A DNA stretch of 64,000 bases from an uncultured Acetatifactor sp. (lineage in GTDB: Bacteria > Bacillota > Clostridia > Lachnospirales > Lachnospiraceae): assembly GCA_947625675.1 (NCBI GenBank), contig CANQPH010000008.1, forward strand, positions 16,288 through 80,287. The letters run 5' to 3'. Positions within the stretch are counted from its first letter, which is position 1, and every line of letters begins with the position of its first letter. The notes under the pieces are model-generated. The model ran no database searches, had not been told where the DNA came from, and worked only from the letters and a program-made list of their open reading frames with translations. A program made the position numbers and the translations under genes. Of this stretch, positions 54,691 to 63,136 are shown in pieces.

Positions 54691-55809
54691 TCAATAAAGC
54701 CGCACCGGAAAAGAAAAAGTTTCTCCGGGGACCATGTAGGTGAATTCCGATTCGGTCACGGTGAATGCTGCGCCTTCCTCCCCTATGGAAATCTCCCCTT
54801 TTACCACAGGCTCCGCACTTTCAAACAGATAACCGTCTCCCTCCGCCCGGGCCGTGCCGGTCAGGGTGGTCAGGCGATAGATTCCGATTTCCACATCATA
54901 GGCCCCTTCTCCCGCTTCTTCCAAATAGAGTTCACTGTACACGGAGTCCGTGTCATAATCATCCACATAATACCCCGCATTGGCATCCCTGGGAGGTTTC
55001 GTGACGGATTGTCCACTTTTCTCCCCCAAGGCCGCCGCCAGCTCATAAACCCGTTCTCTGGTGAGTTCCGCTCCCTTTCTGGCTTCGATCATGGCCGCAT
55101 AATATTCAGCCAATCCTTCATGCAGGGATACCTCTCCCTGAACCTTTTCCTCCTTAGAAGCGATCCAGCTGCGCTCTTCCTCCGTAAGGGCCGCCATTTC
55201 CTTTTCGCTGTAAACCGCTTTTATCTGCCCCCACAGTTCGTTCAGCAAATCATCCCACAGGCCGTATATCTCCTGGCAAATCTTGTCGCCAGAGCCGATA
55301 TGATCCGTATCCAGCATTTTCTTCCGCAGCTCGGCCTCCTGGGCCTCCGCCTGGGACAAAACCTGAGAAAGATCATAAGCCGTCGAAGGGGCGGAAGAAG
55401 AAGGATTCTGGTCGGAAGGGCCCGGCTCCTGGGAAGAAGCTTCCTGAGAAGGAGCTTCCTGGGAAGTTGCTCCCTGGGTGGCATCTAAAAAGCTTTCAGT
55501 GGAAGAATCCTGGGAAGTTGCTCCCTTGGAATCCTCAGGAGATGACTCCAAGTTGCCTTCTTGGGAGTTCTCACCGGAAGAGGCCTTAGAACTCTCCGGG
55601 GAAGACTCCTGGACGCTCCCTTGAGAAGACACCTGACCCCCTTGCTCATCATTCTCCCCATAAATGGCGCCCGCTCCGTCCACGATCGCCTCGCCGCTCA
55701 ACGGGCCGCCATCACCGTCCAAAAGTTCTTCCTCTCCCTCTCCGCAAGCGCACAGGACACACATCAGCGCCGCCATCATGACTGCATACAGCTGAAACCT
55801 TCTTTTCAT
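54691..55809 (-). CDS. Lipoprotein with LprI-like (DUF1311) domain
   Basis: A 372-residue lipoprotein. Signal peptide and lipobox CVLCAC, then a Ser/Gln/Glu-rich stretch (about 50-145) built of SSQE, PSQE and ATSQE units, a DUF1311/LprI-like helical region (SQAEAQEAELRKKMLDTD; LTEEERSWIASKEEKVQGE) and a C-terminal beta-rich domain of about 110 residues. LprI-like domains can inhibit lysozyme; here that is only suggested. ATG 55807-55809 (GGAG 6 nt upstream). The Ser-rich DNA has an 18-bp direct repeat TCCTGGGAAGTTGCTCCC at 55457 and 55508. Confidence 0.75.
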   Translation of the reverse strand: MKRRFQLYAVMMAALMCVLCACGEGEEELLDGDGGPLSGEAIVDGAGAIYGENDEQGGQVSSQGSVQESSPESSKASSGENSQEGNLESSPEDSKGATSQDSSTESFLDATQGATSQEAPSQEASSQEPGPSDQNPSSSAPSTAYDLSQVLSQAEAQEAELRKKMLDTDHIGSGDKICQEIYGLWDDLLNELWGQIKAVYSEKEMAALTEEERSWIASKEEKVQGEVSLHEGLAEYYAAMIEARKGAELTRERVYELAAALGEKSGQSVTKPPRDANAGYYVDDYDTDSVYSELYLEEAGEGAYDVEIGIYRLTTLTGTARAEGDGYLFESAEPVVKGEISIGEEGAAFTVTESEFTYMVPGETFSFPVRLY

Positions 55810-55827
55810 AATAATCTCCATTCCCCA

Positions 55828-56598
55828 TCAGCAAAATCCCTTGGTCTTCAAATATTCATAACTCATCTTCATAGATACAAAAGGATCCCTGCGGCACACG
55901 TCCTGCTCCACCAGCGCCCATTTGGCCCCGGCTTCGTCACAGGCCTGGATGATTTCGTCCCAATCCAGGCTGCCCTCGCCGATTTCTCCGAATTCAACGG
56001 TGTTGTCCATATTGACCTTCAGATCCTTAAAATGAATGGCCATGGCCCGCTCTCCCAGATTCCGGATGAATTTCACCGGATCCTTGCCGCCGACCTGCAC
56101 CCAATAGGTGTCCACGATAAACTTCACCCGCTCCGGGTCCGTCTCCTGGATCAGACGATCCATGATCAGCTTCCCGTCCAGCCTGGCGAATTCAAAGGCA
56201 TGGTTATGATACCCCAGGAAAAGACCCTCTTCCCCGAGCCTTGCCGCAGCCTCGTTGGCCTCCTTGATAAAACGGCTGATCCCTTCGCTGTCCTCCCTGT
56301 AGCCTCCCGGCATGGAGCCGATTCCGCAGATCTCACAGCCCAGGGTCTTATTGTAATCAATGATCTCCTCCGGACGTTTTACGAAATCTTCAAACCCTCT
56401 GTGGGTGACCGCCACCTTCAGCCCATAACGATCCAATACCTCCCGCATTGGTGCGGCAGCGAGGGGCGTGCCGGAAATCTGCACGATCTGGTAGCCGATC
56501 TCCTTCACCTTCCTGCAGGTTTCCTCAAAGTCTTCGATCGTCTTAGTATATTCTCTCAAAGTATAATATTGCGCCCCGATCCTTCTATCCATGGACAT
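55828..56598 (-). CDS. Sugar phosphate isomerase/epimerase (AP-endonuclease-2-like TIM barrel)
   Basis: A 256-residue metal-dependent TIM barrel. IGAQYYTLREYTKTIEDFEE, GLFLGYHNHAFEFARLDGK (metal His), FIVDTYWVQVGGKDPVKFI (Asp and Trp), MAIHFKDLKVN and the terminal Glu in ALVEQDVCRR complete the xylose-isomerase-like site. Likely epimerises or isomerises a keto-sugar made by the adjacent Gfo/Idh enzyme. Start ATG 56596-56598; ATG 56592 is an alternative. A hairpin-RBS element lies directly upstream. Confidence 0.88.
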   Translation of the reverse strand: MSMDRRIGAQYYTLREYTKTIEDFEETCRKVKEIGYQIVQISGTPLAAAPMREVLDRYGLKVAVTHRGFEDFVKRPEEIIDYNKTLGCEICGIGSMPGGYREDSEGISRFIKEANEAAARLGEEGLFLGYHNHAFEFARLDGKLIMDRLIQETDPERVKFIVDTYWVQVGGKDPVKFIRNLGERAMAIHFKDLKVNMDNTVEFGEIGEGSLDWDEIIQACDEAGAKWALVEQDVCRRDPFVSMKMSYEYLKTKGFC

Positions 56599-56638
56599 GA
56601 CATACTTCCTCCTATTCTGCCGCCGTTCAGGCGGCATT
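56599..56638 (-). repeat. Hairpin-plus-RBS leader, copy 2
   Basis: Minus strand: AATGCCGCC, TGAAC loop, GGCGGCAGAAT, then AGGAGGAAGTATG. Nearly the same as 14097-14131, including the bases around the binding site. A second imperfect hairpin (GGGACTTTGTGC / GCACAAATCCC) is at 56646-56677. Confidence 0.55.
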
Positions 56639-56768
56639 TGAATTTAGGGGACTTTGTGCGGCAGCACAAATCCCGAGATTTTCCTCCCCTCCCTATGTAT
56701 TCCCCGATTTTCACTTCCTTGCGCTTTCAAAACCCTGCGCTTCCGTATTCCATGAAGTTTACCAGGTT

Positions 56769-57935
56769 TCAGTAGGTTCCCGCAGTATCGGCCACCACCT
56801 GGGATTCTTTTTTCACCACGGTGGAATTCCTGATCTTTTCCTGCAAAAGCTCATAAAACCGATCATCCGGGAAGTTCTTCACGTCCACCACTTCTCCGGT
56901 CCAAGCGCTCAGATGAATGGCGTTGGAAATGGTCAGGCCCAGGATGCCGTCCTCTCCCTTGGCCAAAAGCGGGGCGCCGTTCAACACCGCCTCCGCAAAA
57001 TTATTTAGAATCCCCACATGGGCGGGGCCCCCGGAAAAGTCCGCCGGAACAACGCAGTCCCAGCATTCCGGTCTGGCGAAAGGAATCTTGTTGATCCGAT
57101 TGAACTCTCTCTCGGAAATCACGTTTCTCTTAAAGGTGAGACGATTGCCCTCGATCACCACCTTGCCCATGTCGCAGGCGATCTCCAGGCGATTGGTGCC
57201 CGGCGCTTCCCCGGTGGAGGTGATATATTCGCCGGTAGTGCCGTTGTCATACTCGAAATAGGCCATCACATCGTCTTCCACTTCAATGTCATAATATTTT
57301 CCGAAGCCCGCCCTGGCATAGATCCGATCCGGCATGCCGAACAGCCACTGCCACAGATCCAGCTGATGGGGGTTCTGGTTGATCAGGGCGCCGCCGCCCT
57401 CATCCTTCCAGGTGGAACGCCAGGTGCTGCTGTCATGATAGGCCTGAGGACGGTACCAGTCGGTAATGATCCAGGTAATCCGCTTGATGTGGCCCAGATC
57501 CCCTCTCCCGATCATTTCCCGCAGCTTCTGATATACCGGGTTGGTCCTCTGATTGTACATGATTCCGAAAACCTTGCCGGAACGGGCCGCCGCCTCGTTC
57601 ATTTCCTTGACCTGCTTGGTATACACGCCCGCAGGCTTTTCCGTGATCACGTGCAGACCGTAGGAAAAAGCCCGGATGGCCAGGGGCGGATGAAAATAAT
57701 GGGGCACCGCAATCAGCACCACATCGCACAGACCGCTCTTATACAGTTCCTCCGCATCCGCAAAGACCGGGATTCCCGGATAATCCCTCTGCATGGCCTC
57801 TCTTCTGGCCAGGGCGATGTCGCAGACCGCCGTCAGTTCCATTTTGGGCACCTTGCCGCTCATCAGATTGCCCACGTGCCCGGTGCCCATATTGCCGTAA
57901 CCGATAATGCCGATTCTCAACTTTTCCATGTCCAT
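56769..57935 (-). CDS. Gfo/Idh/MocA-family dehydrogenase
   Basis: A 388-residue dehydrogenase. Rossmann start IGIIGYGNMGTGHVGNL, TEKPAGVYTKQVKEM with the catalytic Lys, GGGALINQNPHQLDLWQWLF with the catalytic Asp/His-type end, and WRSTWKDEGGG typical of the glucoside 3-dehydrogenase/DgpA side of the family. It stands between two TIM-barrel epimerase genes and downstream of a GH3, suggesting oxidation of a glycoside at C3 followed by epimerisation or elimination. RBS GGAAGG before the ATG. Confidence 0.9.
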   Translation of the reverse strand: MDMEKLRIGIIGYGNMGTGHVGNLMSGKVPKMELTAVCDIALARREAMQRDYPGIPVFADAEELYKSGLCDVVLIAVPHYFHPPLAIRAFSYGLHVITEKPAGVYTKQVKEMNEAAARSGKVFGIMYNQRTNPVYQKLREMIGRGDLGHIKRITWIITDWYRPQAYHDSSTWRSTWKDEGGGALINQNPHQLDLWQWLFGMPDRIYARAGFGKYYDIEVEDDVMAYFEYDNGTTGEYITSTGEAPGTNRLEIACDMGKVVIEGNRLTFKRNVISEREFNRINKIPFARPECWDCVVPADFSGGPAHVGILNNFAEAVLNGAPLLAKGEDGILGLTISNAIHLSAWTGEVVDVKNFPDDRFYELLQEKIRNSTVVKKESQVVADTAGTY

Positions 57936-57966
57936 GTCCTTCCTTTATTAAATTTCTTCCAGCGCC

Positions 57967-58824
57967 TTACCGAACCCCTATTTTTTCCAGGATCCCGCAA
58001 AGGGCCCGATACGCCAAAGTAAAGGTTCCCTCGCCGCCCTCCGGCAGATCCAGCATTTTGTCATCCAACTCCAAATCCTTCAGCCCCGCAAAAGTCCCCA
58101 GATGAGGCTCCAGGCTCAGATACCCCTCGTATCCCCTGTCGAACAGGGCCCGCAGCACATATTCCACGTTGCCGTCCCCGGCCCCTGCGGGAACCACCCG
58201 GCCGTCCGCCAGAAAGGCGTCCTTGATGTGCATGTAAACGATATAATCCCGCAAAAGTTCGTAAGCATACCTGGTATCCTGCCCGCACTGTACGAAATTG
58301 GCCGGATCAAAAACCGCCTGGAAGTGATCCCCGTACAGCTCCTTCATCAAATCGGCGCAGCGGTCCGCCGTATCCCCGTAAATTCCTTTTTCGTTCTCAT
58401 GGAGCAGCACCACGTCCGCCGATGCGGCATAATCTATCATCCTGCACAGACGTCCCAGCACCTCCTGCCGCTCTTCGGGAGTCCAGACGTCCCCTCCCTC
58501 GTGATAGAAGCTGAACATCCGAATGTACCGGGTATCCAGAATCCCAGCGATCTTCACCACCCGCTGAAACAAGGCAAAATGAGGTTCAAAGGGCTCTTCC
58601 AGCCTGATCTTGCCGATGGGAGAACCGATGGAAGAAGCCTTGATCCCGTAACGCTCCATCAAAGCCTTTAATTCATAGGCTTCCTCATCCGTCAGGGAGG
58701 CGATGTTCTTCTCCCCAATCCCCCTGGGTTCAAAATAGGAAATCTTCAATTTGTTCAGCGCTCGAAACTGCTCTTCCACGTTTGCAGCGATCTCGTCGGA
58801 AAAACCGCTTATTTTAGAATACAT
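57967..58824 (-). CDS. Sugar phosphate isomerase/epimerase (TIM barrel)
   Basis: A 285-residue xylose-isomerase-like TIM barrel. ISGFSDEIAANVEEQFRALN, YFEPRGIGEKNI, VVLLHENEKGIYGDT (metal Glu), AVFDPANFVQCGQDT (Asp), VYMHIKDAFLADG and GYLSLEPHLG (terminal Glu) complete the metal site. Second epimerase-type enzyme of the operon; the two are not close copies and may act in sequence. RBS GGAGATG before the ATG, which is preceded by an 11-bp tandem repeat. Confidence 0.9.
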   Translation of the reverse strand: MYSKISGFSDEIAANVEEQFRALNKLKISYFEPRGIGEKNIASLTDEEAYELKALMERYGIKASSIGSPIGKIRLEEPFEPHFALFQRVVKIAGILDTRYIRMFSFYHEGGDVWTPEERQEVLGRLCRMIDYAASADVVLLHENEKGIYGDTADRCADLMKELYGDHFQAVFDPANFVQCGQDTRYAYELLRDYIVYMHIKDAFLADGRVVPAGAGDGNVEYVLRALFDRGYEGYLSLEPHLGTFAGLKDLELDDKMLDLPEGGEGTFTLAYRALCGILEKIGVR

Positions 58825-58836
58825 TTTTTCATCTCC

Positions 58837-58880
58837 TATTCTTTTTCTATTCTCTTTCTATTCTCTTTCTATTCTCTTTC
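58837..58880. repeat. 11-bp tandem repeat before an epimerase gene
   Basis: TATTCTCTTTC three times exactly (58848, 58859, 58870) after one variant copy (58837). On the coding strand it is purine-only (GAAAGAGAATA), just upstream of the binding site. One unit per helical turn; slippage-prone. Confidence 0.8.
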
Positions 58881-58980
58881 CATTTCGATTCACCGGCTTC
58901 AGTCCGCACTCATTCCTCCCCGGCAACGAGCGCATCGGCTTGCTTTATTCATGCGCCATTCTTCTTTCTTTACTTTCGTG

Positions 58981-61209
58981 TCAGTCCGCCGTAATCCGAA
59001 TCGTCTCCACTTCGCTGGAATTCCTGCCGATCATGATCTCGAATTCTCCCGCTTCATACAGGAATCCACCGGATGGCGCCCAGTAACTCAGCATCTCCCT
59101 GGTCAGGGTAAAGACCACTTCCCTGGATTCACCGGGCTCCAGAAAAATCTTTTGAAATCCCTTCAGTTCCTTCACGGGCCGTACCACCTGCGCAGTTATA
59201 TCCCGAATATACAGTTGAACCGCTTCTTTTCCAGCCATGTCGGAAACATTGGTCACCCTGACGCTGGCACGGAGGAAAGGTACCTTCGACATTCCCTCGG
59301 GCCCTTCCTGGCAAAGGGGCGTCTCCAGCTGTTCCACCCGGAAATCCTCATAGACGAACCGGGAATAGCTGAGTCCATAACCGAAACAATACAAAGGATC
59401 ATTGGGGCAGTCCAAATATCTGCTGACATATCGGTCCGCAACATTCCGAATCGGACGTCCCGTGCGGTACATATTGTAATGCACGGGAATCTGGCCCACG
59501 GTATAAGGAAAACTCATGGACAGCCGCCCGGAAGGATTCTTCCGTCCCAAAAGGAGGTCCGCCAGGGCCAGGCCGGACTCACATCCCAGGTACCAGGCCT
59601 GCAGAACCGCATCCGCACAATCCAGCACGGGATATATTTCCAGAGGCCTGCCGGAAAAAATTACCATTACCACAGGTTTCCCAAGGCTCCGCAGGGCAAA
59701 GAGGAGCTTTTCCTGATTGGGAGACAGTCTGAGATACGCCTTGCTGGCGGCTTCCCCGGTGTCTTCGCTGTTTTCGCCTACCGCCGCAAGGATCACGTTG
59801 CAATCCTTCAGCTTCTCCAAGGCTTCCTCCACCCGGTCTTCCACGTCCTTCACGCCCCTTTGCAAAGGCAGCAATTCCTCGGTCATGGCGGTGACAATCT
59901 CCGCCTCCGGCAGTCTGACCCGCAGCCCGGAATAAAAACTGTTGTCCGCCACCTGCCCTCCCACCGTCCAGCTTCCCAGGATATCCCCGGAACCGGCAAA
60001 TGGACCGGCCAGTCCCAGCTTCAGACCCTTCCCACGGTCTTCGCCGGAAACATACTTTCCATGACCAAGAGGCAGAACCCCTTCATTTTTCAAAAGAACC
60101 GGACATTCCACGGCCACCTCATAGGCGGCCCTGCGGTGCTCCTCACATAAGAACAGCCGCTTTTCGTCCTCCTCGCTGGCATCCTTGTAAGGATTTTCAA
60201 ACAGCCCCAACACATCCTTCAATTCCAGAATACGGGTAACCGCCTCATCGATCAGGCCCGGATCCAGGCGGCCTTCCTCGATCAGTTTCTGAACATGATG
60301 CAGATAGTGGGTGGATGTCATTTCAATATCCAGCCCCGCTTCAATACATTTTTTCGCCGCCTCTTCCCCATCGGCGCACACGCCATGCCCGATGGTCTCG
60401 CTCACCGCCGCAAAATCGGAGATCACCGGGCCGGTGAAGCCCCAATCCTCCCGGAGCACCTTCCGCAGCAGCCAGGAATTGGCGCTGGCGGGAATTCTGT
60501 CCACCGTGTTAAAAGAGGACATCACCATGGCCACATGGGCATCCACCGCCGCCTTATAGGCAGGCAGATAAAAATCCCGCAGCATCCCCTCGGACATGTC
60601 CACCGTATTATAATCTCTTCCGCCCCAGGGCGCCCCGTAAGCGGCAAAATGCTTGACGCAGGAAGCGATGCGCCCCTTTTCCCGGAAATCATCTCCCTGG
60701 AAACCATGAACCGCCGCCCTGGTCATCTCACTGTTCAGATAGGCGTCCTCGCCGGGGGATTCCATCACCCTTCCCCACCGGGGATCCCTCACCAGATCCG
60801 TCATGGGCGCAAAGGTCAGATGAATCCCTGCGGCAGCGCTCTCCCGGGCCAGCACCTCGGTGGCCTTCTCGTAATTTGCGGGATCAAAACTGCAGCCCAT
60901 GGCCAGAGGAATAGGGAAAACCGTCCGAAAACCATAGATCACATCCGCCATGAACAGCAGCGGGATCCCCAGCCTGCTCTCCCTTAAATTCTTATCCTGA
61001 AGTTCCTTCAGCTTGCGGGCCCCGAACGCATTCAAAGTGCTGCCGATCTTGTCCAGCCATTCCTGACGGATGTTCAGCTCGTTCATGGGGCCGGTCAGAT
61101 CCCTGCTGGGGTCGAAGCCCAGGAATTCCGGCGTCAACTGCGTCATCTGCCCCAGCTTTTCCTCCAGTGTCATCTCTCTCACCAAATCTTCGATAAATTG
61201 TTTTGCCAT
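58981..61209 (-). CDS. GH3 beta-glucosidase/xylosidase, BglX order
   Basis: A 742-residue GH3 of classic order: TIM barrel first (DVIYGFRTVFPIPLAMGCSF; KHFAAYGAPWGGRDYN; nucleophile Asp in GPVISDFAAVSE), then the (alpha/beta)6 domain (LLKNEGVLPLGHGKYVSGED; AVGENSEDTGEAASKAYL), then fibronectin III (YGLSYSRFVYEDFRV). No signal peptide. It would split beta-glucosides or -xylosides inside the cell. First gene of the operon with the epimerases and the Gfo/Idh enzyme. RBS GAAAGGATAAAACCCTT is a loose match. Confidence 0.94.
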   Translation of the reverse strand: MAKQFIEDLVREMTLEEKLGQMTQLTPEFLGFDPSRDLTGPMNELNIRQEWLDKIGSTLNAFGARKLKELQDKNLRESRLGIPLLFMADVIYGFRTVFPIPLAMGCSFDPANYEKATEVLARESAAAGIHLTFAPMTDLVRDPRWGRVMESPGEDAYLNSEMTRAAVHGFQGDDFREKGRIASCVKHFAAYGAPWGGRDYNTVDMSEGMLRDFYLPAYKAAVDAHVAMVMSSFNTVDRIPASANSWLLRKVLREDWGFTGPVISDFAAVSETIGHGVCADGEEAAKKCIEAGLDIEMTSTHYLHHVQKLIEEGRLDPGLIDEAVTRILELKDVLGLFENPYKDASEEDEKRLFLCEEHRRAAYEVAVECPVLLKNEGVLPLGHGKYVSGEDRGKGLKLGLAGPFAGSGDILGSWTVGGQVADNSFYSGLRVRLPEAEIVTAMTEELLPLQRGVKDVEDRVEEALEKLKDCNVILAAVGENSEDTGEAASKAYLRLSPNQEKLLFALRSLGKPVVMVIFSGRPLEIYPVLDCADAVLQAWYLGCESGLALADLLLGRKNPSGRLSMSFPYTVGQIPVHYNMYRTGRPIRNVADRYVSRYLDCPNDPLYCFGYGLSYSRFVYEDFRVEQLETPLCQEGPEGMSKVPFLRASVRVTNVSDMAGKEAVQLYIRDITAQVVRPVKELKGFQKIFLEPGESREVVFTLTREMLSYWAPSGGFLYEAGEFEIMIGRNSSEVETIRITAD

Positions 61210-61276
61210 AAGGGTTTTATCCTTTCGCTCATATGGTGAAACAAGGGGGACGATTTCTTCGATTTCCCTCGCCCAT

Positions 61277-61304
61277 ATTATAAAAGATCAACAGCTTCTG
61301 TTAA
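61277..61304 (-). promoter_or_regulatory. Sigma-A promoter of the GH3-epimerase-dehydrogenase operon
   Basis: Minus strand -35 TTAACA (61299-61304), 16-bp spacer, -10 TATAAT (61277-61282), 68 bp before the GH3 ATG. Confidence 0.6.
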
Positions 61305-61313
61305 AATGTGGTT

Positions 61314-61991
61314 TTAAAGGATAATATCTCCAATTACCCTTTGTACTTCCTTCGACTGTATCAACATCCTCATCTTCTCATTTCCAGCTGTTATTTCAGG
61401 CTTTCCACACCTGGGATTATCTGAATATTCAGATATACAACAGTCTTTAAACCAGCACTCACCCATAAGCAAAGTCTTAACAGACCATTTTTCATTTTGT
61501 GTAAATTCACCAACCAGTGATTTCATCACTCGTTCTGTAGAAAATCTTTTAAAACCAGCCAAGTACTGCAATGTCTTTTTATCACCAATCTTTGACAAAT
61601 TGATTCTATGGTTTGCAATAGCAGACAATACATCTTCACGTATCTTAATTTTATCTGCCTTTCCGGTACCCGTCCATGCCACTAATTTATCAAAAGAAAG
61701 AATCAGGTATTCAAAACAAATCATATCTAAAACTATAATTTTCCCTTCCGACTTGTCCGCTATCGATCTAAGCCTACGATATTTATTACGAATATCCTGA
61801 TTATCAACCACATAATCAAAAGCGATATAATACTCAGCATCCTCTTTCAGTTCTAAATCTGACAATGCATCCAATAAGCCTTGATTGCTTCTTTTGCTTT
61901 CAACTACAAGTGTATCGTCAAAGAAAAGCTGATTGACTAATGTCCAGAAGTGAAGTCCTGCGCCGGTATCTTCCGTCCATAAATATTTCAT
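61314..61991 (-). CDS. Unknown protein, possible TOPRIM-like nuclease partner
   Basis: A 225-residue soluble protein that I do not recognise. It has a layout reminiscent of TOPRIM proteins: DDTLVVESKRSNQGLLDAL (Glu31 after a strand), EYYIAFDYVVDNQDI (Asp59, Asp63 after a strand) and IIVLDMICFEYLILSF (Glu94), comparable to the E...DxD...E pattern of OLD/DUF4435 proteins, but the Asp spacing is wider than usual, so this is weak. The C-terminus has a Cys-rich patch (GECWFKDCCISEYSDNPRC). Its ATG follows the P-loop ATPase stop by 2 bp, so the two surely share a transcript. Confidence 0.6.
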   Translation of the reverse strand: MKYLWTEDTGAGLHFWTLVNQLFFDDTLVVESKRSNQGLLDALSDLELKEDAEYYIAFDYVVDNQDIRNKYRRLRSIADKSEGKIIVLDMICFEYLILSFDKLVAWTGTGKADKIKIREDVLSAIANHRINLSKIGDKKTLQYLAGFKRFSTERVMKSLVGEFTQNEKWSVKTLLMGECWFKDCCISEYSDNPRCGKPEITAGNEKMRMLIQSKEVQRVIGDIIL

Positions 61992-61993
61992 AT

Positions 61994-62395
61994 CTACAAC
62001 TCCTCTTCCAGTGTTATCCTGTTATGATCCAGCTTCAAAACCTTAAAACTCTTGTCGGATACATTGAGGCCATCGCAATTTCTCAAGAAAAGCAAATATT
62101 GATTGGAAAACTCAAAATTAATAAACTTTCTGATCTCGTCATTCATCAAAATATCTGCATTATCTATTACAATAAAACTATCTCTGCACTGTATTATCGA
62201 ATCAAAAAGATTATCTGATTTGTAATTAAACAATTTTATAGCCCTATATTCATCCGTTAATCTTAAATCTTCCAGGATCTCATAAAGTACAGTTTTGCCA
62301 CTGCCGCTATCTCCACCAACGAGCGTTATCCTATCACCAAACACCAAATCGTATGAAAACGGATCTGCTTTAAATGCGATCCTCTTATATATCAT
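61994..62395 (-). CDS. Minimal P-loop ATP-binding protein
   Basis: A 133-residue protein. Walker A is GGDSGSGKT (Lys34) after YDLVFGDRITLV, Walker B is SFIVIDNAD (Asp78), and FSNQYLLFLRNCDGL looks like the next core strand. There is no ABC signature or sensor/arginine finger region, so it is a stripped-down P-loop core, far shorter than AAA or ABC ATPases. ATG 62393-62395 with AAGGAG upstream, overlapping the end of the DUF4869-like gene by 11 bp. AT-rich coding unlike the genes to the left. Confidence 0.75.
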   Translation of the reverse strand: MIYKRIAFKADPFSYDLVFGDRITLVGGDSGSGKTVLYEILEDLRLTDEYRAIKLFNYKSDNLFDSIIQCRDSFIVIDNADILMNDEIRKFINFEFSNQYLLFLRNCDGLNVSDKSFKVLKLDHNRITLEEEL

Positions 62396-62837
62396 TTGCT
62401 TCTCTCCTTTCATACTCTTTGCCCCACCAGGCATGATATCCCTTACTCCCAGTTACTATATCAGTATCATTGAATCTTATTTTCGCATTAGCCGGAATAT
62501 CGGCAAGCGTTGGTCTTGACATATAAATCTTTATATTATCCATTGTGAAAATGACTTTAAGCACATTCGGACCGCATTCCTCTACGCACACCACTTTTTC
62601 GGGATGCTTTACAATATTTAGTAATGTCTTACAGCCAGATGACAAATTACGAATTGTTCCCAGACCATATTTTGTTTCAATATGCTTATCTGGTGTCAAT
62701 TTAGCCTCATCCACTTGCTGAATGAGGTGTATTTCATTTTCAGACATTTCTTCATTGCTTGTGTTTAAATTGAAATACAAATCATTTTGAAGAATCCAGT
62801 CTTTTGATTCTACTTTTTCTGTATATATGTCTATCAT
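62385..62837 (-). CDS. DUF4869-like protein, first gene of the three-gene cassette
   Basis: A 150-residue soluble protein. YGLGTIRNLSSGCKTLLNIV and VVCVEECGPNVLKVIF fit my memory of DUF4869 proteins (LSSGCKT / LSGGVKT block then an ECG motif), which are found in mobile regions of gut Firmicutes and have no known role. RBS AAGGAG lies 10 nt before the ATG. Its stop overlaps the ATPase start, so the three genes form a coupled operon. Confidence 0.65.
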   Translation of the reverse strand: MIDIYTEKVESKDWILQNDLYFNLNTSNEEMSENEIHLIQQVDEAKLTPDKHIETKYGLGTIRNLSSGCKTLLNIVKHPEKVVCVEECGPNVLKVIFTMDNIKIYMSRPTLADIPANAKIRFNDTDIVTGSKGYHAWWGKEYERREANDI

Positions 62838-62924
62838 TCAGTGTCATCTCCTTTAAACAAGATATTTTGATTATTTACACGGACTCGCCAGCGAAGATAG
62901 TTTATATATAGCAAAACCGAACCA

Positions 62925-63136
62925 TTATTTATTCATATTTTTCACACGAAAATATTTTTCATTTGTAAACACCCGTTTTAAACCATATGGCAATTTTTCT
63001 AATAACATCTCCGTCATAAGTCGAACTGCCTTGTCTTTGCCTAAGAATCTTCCAATCGCATCCGGCGAATCTTGACCTTTAAAAAGATTTGATAATTGTT
63101 GAAAAAATTTAGGAATCCATTTATCATATATTCCTT
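62925..63136 (-). pseudogene. C-terminal remnant of an unidentified gene
   Basis: A frame open for about 68 codons to the stop at 62925-62927 but with no start codon: it reads IYDKWIPKFFQQLSNLFKGQ and later MLLEKLPYGLKRVFTNEKYF. Composition looks like real protein, not a shadow. Its upstream end runs into the end of the fused antitoxin gene (63124), so a deletion probably removed the 5' part. I do not know the family. Confidence 0.55.

Noticed and set aside
61314..62395. A PARIS or Gabija defence system
   Set aside because: The ATPase is far too small and lacks family signatures, and the TOPRIM match of the partner is weak; kept as an unassigned cassette.
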